In this document: positions 1 through 5,854 of the stretch, one piece after another
Layout of the letters: each line of letters opens with the position of its first letter
How positions within the stretch are numbered: the stretch's first letter is position 1
Assembly (NCBI GenBank): GCA_002366675.1
Contig: DFBO01000069.1
Location: 1 to 7,582, forward strand
DNA from: Flavobacteriaceae bacterium UBA3078
GTDB lineage: Bacteria > Bacteroidota > Bacteroidia > Flavobacteriales > Flavobacteriaceae
Length of the DNA stretch: 7,582 bases
Direction of reading: 5' to 3'
Position numbers and translations under genes: made by a program
Notes under the pieces: model-generated
Told to the model about the DNA's origin: nothing
The model's database searches: none
Seen by the model: only the letters and a program-made list of their open reading frames with translations

Positions 1-50
1 AAATTAGGTGCTTAAACACGCAACGAAAGCATACACAAAACCGTTGGCAT
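1..50. repeat. Possible end of a flavobacterial accessory-region repeat
   Basis: This non-coding stretch contains ATACACAAAACCGTTGGCA at 31-49, preceded by a block reading CGCAACGAAAGC. From memory, similar strings ending in ACCGTTGGCA, with an inverted partner like TGCCAACACCGTGTAT, recur between accessory genes in many Bacteroidota genomes. The partner is not inside this window, so the element would have to extend to the left. It does not match the integron attC core consensus exactly. Recognition is by recollection only, and no second copy exists here to prove repetition. Confidence 0.3.
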
Positions 51-73
51 TAATTATATAAACTAATCAAATT

Positions 74-154
74 GACAAAAAAGAGATAGGATTATCAATG
101 TTGTCGAAGTCAAGGCTTCACAGTGTATACTAACCTTAATTCTCTCTTTTGTTC
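74..154. repeat. Long imperfect inverted repeat (hairpin)
   Basis: The two halves pair around a centre near 112. The outer stem pairs 74-86 (GACAAAAAAGAGA) with 141-154 (TCTCTCTTTTGTTC), with one mismatch and one bulge. A second stem pairs TAGGATTA (87-94) with TAACCTTA (131-138), with one mismatch and one G-U pair. After an internal loop (95-101 and 123-130), an apical stem pairs 102-109 with 116-122 around bulged C105, closing a TCAAGG loop. About 25 pairs form in all. No T tract follows immediately, so it is not a normal terminator. It could be a structured leader for the small gene at 226, a recombination site, or a relic of a small mobile element. The pairing is seen directly; the function is unknown. 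Confidence 0.55.
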
Positions 155-225
155 TGTGTGTTTATATATCAAATTTAATGAATTGTAAACTTAAGAAGAA
201 CTGAGTTAAAATAAAACTACTAAAA

Positions 226-405
226 ATGTTTCTTTTTGTATTCGTTTTTACTGGAACTGTAAACGTAAAAGCTCAAATAGAAAATCTTACACTTCCAGAC
301 CTTTTCCAAGCGAATAAAAGAAAGACTAAAAAATGTAAACGTCGATTTTGGAGTTATTTAATTGAATTATGGCGCTCGTCTCATCCATATTTAACTCAAC
401 TCTAA
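226..405 (+). CDS. Small putative exported cationic peptide, possibly degraded
   Basis: This 59-residue frame starts at the only in-frame ATG after a TGA at 202-204 and stops with TAA at 403-405. Residues 2-14 are a hydrophobic core (FLFVFVFTGT) ending in VKA-Q, which fits a signal peptidase I site after Ala16. The predicted mature part carries a basic run (NKRKTKKCKRRFW, residues 30-42) and has net charge about +6, with one cysteine. The signal lacks the usual basic N-terminus. The in-frame codons just before the ATG supply it: ATA-AAA-CTA-CTA-AAA (211-225) would read M/I-K-L-L-K. The original start may therefore have been an ATG at 211 that is now ATA. No family is recognised. It lies 23 bp before the next small gene on the same strand, so the two could be co-transcribed. 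It may be a real small secreted protein, a decaying gene, or chance coding. Confidence 0.4.
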   Translation: MFLFVFVFTGTVNVKAQIENLTLPDLFQANKRKTKKCKRRFWSYLIELWRSSHPYLTQL

Positions 406-428
406 GTATATTGCATGAAATCATTATT

Positions 429-653
429 ATGAAATTAAACTTATTGTCTTGTGATGCTCAAAGACCAGACAGAAGAGCCATAGCTAATTGTATTGCAGAG
501 ATTTCAATTAACATTAGTGTGTCCTTGGCTAATGAACTTACAGATATCCTCTTAGAAGGAGACGCAGTAGATATTGAGGTTAATGATAAAAATTCTGGTT
601 CTGCCTTAAGAGCTTTGAGAAAACTAAGTATTGACTACAAAATTTTAGAATAA
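429..653 (+). CDS. Small protein with L7/L12 C-terminal-like pattern
   Basis: A 74-residue frame. ATG429 is preferred over an in-frame ATG at 369 because the later start begins directly with the first predicted strand and avoids overlap with the frame ending at 405. The predicted order is strand (2-7, KLNLLS), helix (14-25, DRRAIANCIAEI), helix (31-42, VSLANELTDILL), strand (46-51, AVDIEV), helix (54-66) and strand (68-73). This matches the beta-alpha-alpha-beta-alpha-beta order of the ribosomal protein L7/L12 C-terminal domain and the related ClpS fold, including the spacing of the helix 1-helix 2 turn. It has no L12 N-terminal dimerisation domain or hinge, so it is not the ribosomal protein itself. 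No signal peptide or membrane segment is seen, so it is probably cytosolic. Function is not known; the fold assignment is inferred from pattern and not from a database match. Confidence 0.6.
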   Translation: MKLNLLSCDAQRPDRRAIANCIAEISINISVSLANELTDILLEGDAVDIEVNDKNSGSALRALRKLSIDYKILE

Positions 654-700
654 ACAAATGGAAAACAAGATATAACGAAAGTAAACTTAACACAGAAAGT

Positions 701-1363
701 CTAAAATAGTGTGTAAAGTGTAGTTAAAATAAGTCCTTCACCTTCATTTAAAATAACAGATAATAGTTGTTTCTCTTCTTTTACATTAAAATTAAATGGT
801 TGAGCTAATAAATTCAAGCCACTTTGTTTCTTTAGTCTAATTCCTTGACCAGAAATAATATCTTTATTAGGTTTAAAATTTCCAACTGGTACATGTTCTG
901 TTAAAATAACATATTTATAATGCCTTAGCTTCGGTAAAATATTATGTATTTCAGTGTTCGATAAATGTTGTAACACTTGTCGTAATATGGCACAATCACC
1001 TGAAGGCAAATCATCGACTGATATATCTAGACAATGGAATTCTAAATTTTCTTCTTTAAATTTTTCTTTATTATGTACTATAAGATCTGCAACTATGTCT
1101 ACAGCAACATACTTCTCTGTATACTGGATTAATTCTTTGCCTACATTAAAATCTCCACAACCTAAGTCACATAATACAAGTGGGCTTTTAAAAGATGTTA
1201 AAAATGAGGTTAAAACGTTTATATATGGATTTACTAGCTCAGGATTATGCGATCCTTCACCTGAATAAAAATCAGATTTATTATCTCCCCAAAGTTTCAT
1301 GGCATAAACTTGTTCCATAGCCTTTTTAGTTGGCCAAGGTTTCTTAGCTCTTTTTATACTCAT
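701..1363 (-). CDS. Class I SAM-dependent methyltransferase
   Basis: A 220-residue protein with a Rossmann-type methyltransferase core. Motif I, the S-adenosylmethionine-binding glycine loop, is VLCDLGCGDFNVG (residues 63-75). The acidic residue ending strand 2 is Asp89 in YVAVDIV. Strand 3 ends at Asp113 (FHCLDIS). The post-motif strand is DCAILRQVLQHLSN (123-136), and strand 5 is YVILTEHV (151-158). Before the core lies a conserved-looking segment, MKLWGDNKSDFYSGEGSH (22-39), typical of a family annotated only as class I SAM methyltransferases. The acceptor substrate cannot be told from sequence. It has no signal peptide and is probably cytosolic. The start is the first ATG downstream of a terminator hairpin. 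It converges on the small gene ending at 653 with a 47-bp gap, in which no convincing terminator is seen. It could modify a small molecule, a protein or RNA; nothing nearby decides this. Confidence 0.9.
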   Translation of the reverse strand: MSIKRAKKPWPTKKAMEQVYAMKLWGDNKSDFYSGEGSHNPELVNPYINVLTSFLTSFKSPLVLCDLGCGDFNVGKELIQYTEKYVAVDIVADLIVHNKEKFKEENLEFHCLDISVDDLPSGDCAILRQVLQHLSNTEIHNILPKLRHYKYVILTEHVPVGNFKPNKDIISGQGIRLKKQSGLNLLAQPFNFNVKEEKQLLSVILNEGEGLILTTLYTLF

Positions 1364-1398
1364 TTGTTCGACCTATCTTTTACCCGCATATTAAAAAC

Positions 1399-1428
1399 AA
1401 AAGCCTCTACATTTCTGTAAAGGCTTTT
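1399..1428 (-). terminator. Intrinsic terminator downstream of tRNA-Asn
   Basis: AAAAGCCT (1399-1406) pairs with AGGCTTTT (1421-1428). The stem continues after one C-A mismatch with TAC/GTA and closes a six-base ATTTCT loop. On the minus strand the stem is followed by a T-rich tail (GTTTTTA), so it should end the tRNA-Asn transcript and insulate the methyltransferase gene from it. The stem is symmetric and would also form in plus-strand RNA, but no plus-strand gene ends here. Confidence 0.8.
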
Positions 1429-1434
1429 CCCATT

Positions 1435-1511
1435 TGGCTCCTCCTCTTAGGCTCGAACTAAGGACCCTCTGATTAACAGTCAGATGCTCTAACCAACTGA
1501 GCTAAGGAGGA
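1435..1511 (-). tRNA. tRNA-Asn (anticodon GUU), CCA encoded
   Basis: The minus strand folds as a full cloverleaf. The acceptor stem is TCCTCCT with AGGAGGA, followed by discriminator G and an encoded CCA (1437-1435). The D arm is GCTC-AGTTGGTTA-GAGC. The anticodon arm is TCTGA-CTGTTAA-TCAGA, with anticodon GTT at 1477-1475. The variable loop is GGGTC and the T arm is CTTAG-TTCGAGC-CTAAG. The body is 74 nt before CCA. GUU reads the asparagine codons AAC and AAU. A dedicated promoter lies about 100 bp upstream and a terminator just downstream, so it appears to be a single-tRNA transcription unit. Confidence 0.98.
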
Positions 1512-1526
1512 GTATTGTTTTCTTTT

Positions 1527-1546
1527 AAAGTCTTTTTTCTGACTTT
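1527..1546 (-). repeat. Short hairpin in the tRNA-Asn precursor leader
   Basis: AAAGTC (1527-1532) and GACTTT (1541-1546) form a 6-bp stem with an 8-base loop, 15 bp upstream of the tRNA 5' end. On the minus strand it is followed by AAAAG, not a T tract, so it is unlikely to be a terminator. It would lie within the 5' leader removed by RNase P. It may affect processing or may have no function. Confidence 0.3.
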
Positions 1547-1610
1547 CACATTTCTAAACTATCTGTTATTTACAGCTGCTTAGTCGTGTGTTTTTTCGCA
1601 TTAGCGAGCG

Positions 1611-1641
1611 CAAATATAATTTAAAAATTAATCTCTGCAAA
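1611..1641 (-). promoter_or_regulatory. Bacteroidota-type promoter for tRNA-Asn
   Basis: On the minus strand TTTG (1641-1638) is followed after exactly 19 bp by TATATTTG (1618-1611). This matches the Bacteroidota sigma factor consensus of a -33 TTTG and a -7 TAnnTTTG. Transcription would begin near 1605, giving a precursor leader of about 93 nt before the tRNA. It lies just beyond the end of rseP. No terminator is seen between rseP and this promoter, so some rseP read-through into the tRNA is possible. Confidence 0.75.
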
Positions 1642-1657
1642 CTAAATTTTAAAAAAG

Positions 1658-3004
1658 TTAATTAAAAATAGCTTTAAAAATATCATTCCCATTAGCAAAC
1701 AAGACTAGGGCTATTAAAAGAATAAATCCTACCATTTGTGCATACTCCAAAAACTTATCGCTTGGTTTTCTTCCAGAAATCATTTCATATAGTAAAAACA
1801 TCACATGACCACCATCTAAAGCAGGGATTGGCAATAAGTTTAAAACCCCTAGCATAATTGATAAAAAGGCCGTAATATTCCAGAAAACTTGCCAGCTCCA
1901 AAAACTAGGAAAAATGTCGTAAATAGCTTTAAAACCACCAACGCCTTTATAGGCTCCAGTACTTGGAGTGAAAATAGCTTTAAATTGTGTGATATAAGAT
2001 GAAATTTTATCGCCAGTCTTTTTAATACCTACAGGAATGGATTCAAATAAACCATAATCTTGGGTTTCAAATTTATAGTAACCTAAAACTTCTAAGGTTT
2101 CAGGTGTTGCTCCTGTTGCATATACCAATCCTAGTTTCCCATCGTCATTAATTGTTAACGGAATTTGTATGCTACTATTATCTCTTAAAATGGTGGCTTC
2201 AACTTGCTGTCCCTTTAAAGATTCTAGAGCTGGAAGAACCTGGTCTATATATTTAGTTTTTTGATTATTAAATCCAGTAATAATATCTCCTTTTATAATG
2301 CCGCTTCCTTTGTTAAAAGACGTATCAGGAACTTCAGCAATAACAAATGGCATGCGTAAGTTAATAAACTTTTTCTCTTTAGAGTCGATTAATTGAGATA
2401 AGAAATCTTCTGGTAATGTTACAACAGATTGTTGTCCAGCTCTTTCAATAGTGATCTCTTTACCAAAAAGCACCTTTTCTGATATTTGAGAAAAGTGTTC
2501 TATTTCTTCTCCATCAACTGAAATAATTTTGTCTCCAGTTAGTATTCCAGCTTTGTTAGCAACTGTACTTTCAACTAAAACACCATCATTAATGTTTTTG
2601 TTTGGCAAAACTCTATCTCCATAATAATAACTCATTCCAATATAAATTAGAATAGCTAAAAGAAAATTAACCGTTACACCACCAAGCATGATGATTAAAC
2701 GTTGCCAAGCTGGTTTGGATCTAAATTCCCAAGGTTGTGGTGGAAGAGCCATTTGCTCTTTATCCATGCTTTCATCTATCATTCCTGATATCTTAACATA
2801 ACCTCCAAGTGGCAACCAACCAATGCCATAAACAGTGTCTCCAATCTTCTTTTTAAATAATGAAAATTTCACATCAAAAAATAAATAAAACTTTTCAACT
2901 CTGGTTTTAAATAGTTTTGCAGGGATAAAATGACCTAATTCGTGTAAAACGATTAGTAATGAAAGGCTCAATAAAAATTGAGATATTTTTATAACAAACT
3001 CCAT
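1658..3004 (-). CDS. rseP: RIP metalloprotease RseP (site-2 protease)
   Basis: A 448-residue inner-membrane zinc protease of the S2P family. It cuts membrane-spanning substrates such as anti-sigma factors and remnant signal peptides. The zinc site is HELGH (residues 21-25, with Glu22 catalytic) at the end of the first membrane segment, and LDGGH (396-400), where Asp397 supplies the third ligand. The WLPLGGYVKISGM segment (63-75) is the membrane-reentrant region typical of the family. Membrane segments are at about 5-24, 102-124, 374-392 and 425-440. The periplasmic part holds PDZ-like domains: VESTVANKAGILTGDKI (144-160) is a clear PDZ ligand-loop signature, and a second, weaker one covers about 219-285. 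Length is normal for the family. It has its own candidate promoter but lies only 79 bp after the M1 peptidase gene, so partial co-transcription is possible. The dxr gene, often its upstream neighbour in other bacteria, is not here. Confidence 0.97.
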   Translation of the reverse strand: MEFVIKISQFLLSLSLLIVLHELGHFIPAKLFKTRVEKFYLFFDVKFSLFKKKIGDTVYGIGWLPLGGYVKISGMIDESMDKEQMALPPQPWEFRSKPAWQRLIIMLGGVTVNFLLAILIYIGMSYYYGDRVLPNKNINDGVLVESTVANKAGILTGDKIISVDGEEIEHFSQISEKVLFGKEITIERAGQQSVVTLPEDFLSQLIDSKEKKFINLRMPFVIAEVPDTSFNKGSGIIKGDIITGFNNQKTKYIDQVLPALESLKGQQVEATILRDNSSIQIPLTINDDGKLGLVYATGATPETLEVLGYYKFETQDYGLFESIPVGIKKTGDKISSYITQFKAIFTPSTGAYKGVGGFKAIYDIFPSFWSWQVFWNITAFLSIMLGVLNLLPIPALDGGHVMFLLYEMISGRKPSDKFLEYAQMVGFILLIALVLFANGNDIFKAIFN

Positions 3005-3034
3005 GTATATGTGTGTCTAATTTAAATTAACGCA

Positions 3035-3065
3035 CAAAAGTAATCTTTTAGCATCATTTAGAAAA
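3035..3065 (-). promoter_or_regulatory. Candidate rseP promoter
   Basis: On the minus strand TACTTTTG (3042-3035) fits the Bacteroidota -7 consensus TAnnTTTG exactly. At the expected 19-bp distance the -33 position reads TTTT (3065-3062) in place of TTTG, a partial match. Transcription would start near 3028, leaving a short leader of about 24 nt before the rseP ATG. It would let rseP be expressed independently of the upstream peptidase gene. Confidence 0.55.
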
Positions 3066-3083
3066 TAAATACCGAAGTTATAG

Positions 3084-5021
3084 CTAGTTTTTTAACACCA
3101 TTTTATTAATTATTCCAAGATTAGTTTGAAATTGAATAAAAAATAAACCTGATGATAGGGTTGAAATATCCATATTAGATTGCCACTCTCCTTGTTTAAT
3201 AAGCTGTCCTAGAGAATTAAAAACACTAACCTTTTCAATCTCTAAATTATTAGGTTTTTGGATTGTAATAGAATGTGATGTTGGATTCGGATAAATAACT
3301 AATTGATTATTTAACTCAACATCATTAACACTTAATGTCACCGAATTATTCCTTGAAATTATATCTGACTCTGGGTCGAATAAAATAGTGCTAACAGGAA
3401 ATGTAACCGTTTGAAGAAAGGTTTCATTATTCGTTGTATTGTCTAAAATTACATCTAAAACTTCTCCAGATATCCCTAATAATCTAACAGGAACAGGAGC
3501 TTCAAAAAATGAAACAGATGCATGACTTTGAGATTGTGTAAGCGTAATTCTTACTTGATTCGAATTAGGTTGATGCCATTCTACGCCATAACTAGGATAT
3601 CCTTGATTATAAATCCAATCGTTAAAAAACTCTGTTAAATCTTGACCACTTGTAGTCTCCATTATTGATTTATAATCTTCTGTTTTAGCATAAGCATAAA
3701 AGTGGTTTACATTGCTCAAGTAATTTTGCATTCCTTGAAAATAAAATACATCACCAAGTTTTTTTCTTAACATATGGCTTACCATGGCTCCTTTATTATA
3801 ACTAAGTCTACCACTAAAAATTCTATTAACACTTAGAGTATCTGTATCTGTTAAATAGACAGATCCTCCATTTTGTGAGGTTATCGAATTATTAAGTTGC
3901 TGCTTCCAGTTAATAAAAGAATTATTGCCATCTAAATCTTCAATAACCAATCCTGATAAATACGTGGCAAAACCTTCGTTTAACCAAATATCCTTCCAGC
4001 TTCCACAAGTAACTTTATTACCAAACCATTGGTGTGCTAACTCATGAGCAATTAAACCTCTGCCAAAACTTCCCATAAAGGAAACTGTTGTGTGCTCCAT
4101 TCCTCCTCCCCAACCAAACTGGGCATGTCCATATTTTTCGTTAGCAAATGGATATTCTTCAAACAAATTAGCATACAAATTCATAATATCTACTGTAACA
4201 GGCGTACTAGCTTGAGCTGAAGCTAAATCTTCTGGATACACATAATTAACAATATCAAACGGATTTCCACTATTATTAACTGTATGCGTATATACTTCGT
4301 AATTTGTAACTGCTATAGCAACTAAATAGGCAGGAATTGGGTAAGTATGCTTAAATCTTGTTGTTTTATTAAGACCATTTACTACTTGATCTATCTCTAA
4401 TCCATTAGAAACAGACACATATTCTTCGTTAGATGGATTTAATTGAGGAGTAGTTATATACACATCAATACTATCTATTTTATCAATCAAATCTTGTTTA
4501 CAAGGCCACCAACCTTTTGCTCCATAAGGCTCAGAAAGAGTCCATAGAATAGGATCTCCATTATGTGAGCTTTGAGCAAAAGAACCAAAACCAGAGCTAA
4601 CCGGATTACCTGAATAACTAATTGTTAGAGAATCTAAAACCCCTACATTTTGTACTTGGCCTAAAGTAATAGTTAATTCATCGTTGGTGTTTTGCGAAAA
4701 TGAAAGTGCATTTCCACGTTGCATTACTTGAGACACAGCCATGTTTTGAGTAAGTTCGAAAGTTACTTCAGAAAGGTTTTCTTTAGCTTCAAAATAGGTT
4801 GTAACATTGCCAGAAATAAATGCTTGTGATGGATTGACATCAAATTCTAATCGATGGTATTTTACATCGTAATTTCCGGTGTTCATGTTTACTCTAGCAA
4901 ACATCTTATTTAATGCAGTCTTTGCTTCAGCTTTACTTATAGATTCTAAAGATTTAATATAATCCTGACTAAAGGTGTTTATTGAAGCAAAAACCAATAT
5001 ATATTTTAAAAACGATTTCAT
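3084..5021 (-). CDS. Secreted M1 family aminopeptidase with T9SS sorting domain
   Basis: A 645-residue zinc metallopeptidase of family M1 that should remove N-terminal residues from peptides outside the cell or at its surface. Residues 1-18 form a signal peptide (KSFLKYILVFASINTFS then QD). The N-terminal beta domain covers about 45-245. The substrate-anchoring motif is GGGMEH (305-310), where the usual GxMEN asparagine is His310. The zinc site is HELAHQW (326-332, Glu327 catalytic) with third ligand Glu349 in WLNEGFA. Tyr408 in SYNKG is the likely transition-state tyrosine. About 570-645 is a type A T9SS C-terminal domain: IYPNPTS near its start, VSVFNSLGQLI in the middle, and a closing NKMVLKN. 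It should be cleaved on export through the outer membrane. The catalytic region is shorter than in cytosolic PepN (about 870 residues) and lacks its large helical C-terminal domain. The likely role is peptide scavenging. It is divergent from the SCO gene. Confidence 0.96.
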   Translation of the reverse strand: MKSFLKYILVFASINTFSQDYIKSLESISKAEAKTALNKMFARVNMNTGNYDVKYHRLEFDVNPSQAFISGNVTTYFEAKENLSEVTFELTQNMAVSQVMQRGNALSFSQNTNDELTITLGQVQNVGVLDSLTISYSGNPVSSGFGSFAQSSHNGDPILWTLSEPYGAKGWWPCKQDLIDKIDSIDVYITTPQLNPSNEEYVSVSNGLEIDQVVNGLNKTTRFKHTYPIPAYLVAIAVTNYEVYTHTVNNSGNPFDIVNYVYPEDLASAQASTPVTVDIMNLYANLFEEYPFANEKYGHAQFGWGGGMEHTTVSFMGSFGRGLIAHELAHQWFGNKVTCGSWKDIWLNEGFATYLSGLVIEDLDGNNSFINWKQQLNNSITSQNGGSVYLTDTDTLSVNRIFSGRLSYNKGAMVSHMLRKKLGDVFYFQGMQNYLSNVNHFYAYAKTEDYKSIMETTSGQDLTEFFNDWIYNQGYPSYGVEWHQPNSNQVRITLTQSQSHASVSFFEAPVPVRLLGISGEVLDVILDNTTNNETFLQTVTFPVSTILFDPESDIISRNNSVTLSVNDVELNNQLVIYPNPTSHSITIQKPNNLEIEKVSVFNSLGQLIKQGEWQSNMDISTLSSGLFFIQFQTNLGIINKMVLKN

Positions 5022-5040
5022 AGTTTAAGAATTTGGGTGA

Positions 5041-5048
5041 TAAAAATA
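5041..5048 (-). promoter_or_regulatory. Weak candidate -7 box for the M1 peptidase gene
   Basis: The minus strand reads TATTTTTA (5048-5041), seven of eight positions of TAnnTTTG, placed 19 bp before the M1 start codon. No TTTG is seen at the -33 distance. It would give a very short leader. The assignment rests mainly on position within the 89-bp divergent region. Confidence 0.25.
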
Positions 5049-5070
5049 CTTAATAAACACTAATCTGTCG

Positions 5071-5078
5071 TATTTTTG
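5071..5078 (+). promoter_or_regulatory. -7 promoter box for the SCO gene
   Basis: TATTTTTG matches the Bacteroidota -7 consensus TAnnTTTG exactly and lies 32 bp before the SCO start codon, giving a leader of about 27 nt. No good -33 TTTG stands at 19-21 bp upstream. Its upstream half would share the 89-bp divergent region with the M1 peptidase promoter, so the two could interfere. Confidence 0.5.
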
Positions 5079-5110
5079 CATTCAATTCTTACAGAAAATC
5101 GAATAAATTT

Positions 5111-5782
5111 ATGTTATCCTTTTTTAAAGATTATAAATATTTTGCTATTGTTTTTGCAATTCTTTCATTAATAATTATGTCTATTATTTATAATATTTAT
5201 GATGTTTATAAGCCACTACCAATTTATCAGCCAGCAATGGTGAATACTGAAATGGTTGATAGTACCATACAATACAAAAAAAAATATCATAAAATTGCTG
5301 ATTTTAGTCTAATCAATCAAAATGGACACACTATTACCCAAGATTCTTATAAAGACAAAATTTATGTAGCCGATTTCTTTTTTACAACCTGTCAAACCAT
5401 TTGTCCAATTATGACAGATCACATGGTATTAATCCAAAAAGAAATAATGAATGATGCAGACATCATGTTGCTTTCTCATTCTGTTACTCCAGGAATAGAT
5501 AATGTAGCCCAATTAAAAAAGTACGCTTTAAAAAAAGGGGTAATTGATACTAAATGGAATCTTGTAACAGGAGACAAAAAACAAATTTACAACTTAGCAA
5601 GAAAAAGTTATTTGGCAGTAAAAACATCTGGAACAGGTGATGAATACGATATGATTCATACAGAAAATTTTATGCTAATAGACAAAAAAAAACAAATCAG
5701 AGGGTTTTATGATGGAACAAATCCAGACGATATTTCCAGACTTCTTGAAGACATAGAAATCTTAAAAGAGGAATATAAATAG
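5111..5782 (+). CDS. SCO1/SenC family copper/thiol protein
   Basis: A 223-residue membrane-anchored thioredoxin-fold protein of the SCO1/SenC/PrrC family. Such proteins deliver copper to, or keep reduced the cysteines of, the CuA site of cytochrome c oxidase, or act in thiol and redox control. Residues 10-29 form one N-terminal membrane anchor, with the rest in the periplasm. The metal-binding CxxxC is Cys94-Cys98 in FFFTTCQTICPIM, and the third ligand is His183 in DMIHTENFMLID. The usual SCO segment resembling DPERDT is replaced here by SVTPGID (124-130), with LKKYA following as in the family. Length is normal. It is transcribed in the same direction as feoAB, 72 bp upstream, but feoA appears to have its own promoter and no clear hairpin terminator lies between them. 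The neighbourhood suggests a metal or respiration theme; no oxidase gene is in the window. The copper role is inferred from the conserved ligands. Confidence 0.95.
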   Translation: MLSFFKDYKYFAIVFAILSLIIMSIIYNIYDVYKPLPIYQPAMVNTEMVDSTIQYKKKYHKIADFSLINQNGHTITQDSYKDKIYVADFFFTTCQTICPIMTDHMVLIQKEIMNDADIMLLSHSVTPGIDNVAQLKKYALKKGVIDTKWNLVTGDKKQIYNLARKSYLAVKTSGTGDEYDMIHTENFMLIDKKKQIRGFYDGTNPDDISRLLEDIEILKEEYK

Positions 5783-5801
5783 TTTTTTGTTTACAATTTT
5801 T

Positions 5802-5810
5802 TTAGACTAA
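5802..5810. promoter_or_regulatory. Candidate metal-regulator operator before feoA
   Basis: TTAG-A-CTAA is a perfect 9-bp palindrome around one central base. It lies between the expected -33 position and the -7 box of the feoA promoter, where a bound repressor would block transcription. The half-site resembles the core of DtxR/IdeR boxes (TTAGG...CCTAA), and iron-dependent repression of feo genes is common. In DNA this AT-rich a short palindrome can arise by chance. Confidence 0.3.
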
Positions 5811-5820
5811 TTATTTACCT

Positions 5821-5828
5821 TATTTTTG
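5821..5828 (+). promoter_or_regulatory. -7 promoter box for feoAB
   Basis: TATTTTTG matches TAnnTTTG exactly, 26 bp before the feoA start codon. Nineteen bp upstream the sequence is a T run (5797-5803), offering TTTT instead of TTTG at -33. Predicted transcription starts near 5834, about 21 nt before the TTG start. Its presence suggests feoAB can be transcribed separately from the SCO gene. Confidence 0.55.
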
Positions 5829-5854
5829 CTTCTTTAAAATCAATCTAAATAAGC

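Noticed and set aside
1..225. CRISPR array or RNA gene in the left non-coding region
   Set aside because: No regularly spaced direct repeats and no tRNA, rRNA or known riboswitch pattern were seen. Only the hairpin and the possible repeat end are supported.
369..428. Longer start (ATG369) for the small gene ending at 653
   Set aside because: The extra 20 residues overlap the frame ending at 405 and do not extend the predicted fold. ATG429 begins directly at the first strand.
689..715. ACAC...GTGT hairpin between the convergent genes
   Set aside because: Only about four to five AT-rich-flanked pairs around a long loop and no T tract. Too weak to call a terminator.
954..1268. 104-residue plus-strand open frame
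   Set aside because: It lies wholly antisense within the methyltransferase gene, whose protein has clear motifs. The antisense product shows no recognisable domain.
5519..5535. A-run followed by GGGG inside the SCO gene, resembling a slippery site
   Set aside because: The zero frame gives a full-length, conserved SCO protein through the third ligand His183. No alternative product is suggested, and the run is in keeping with the AT-rich Lys codons.
5783..5805. T-rich stretch after the SCO stop codon as a terminator
   Set aside because: There are two T runs but no stem-loop in front of them, so intrinsic termination is not supported.
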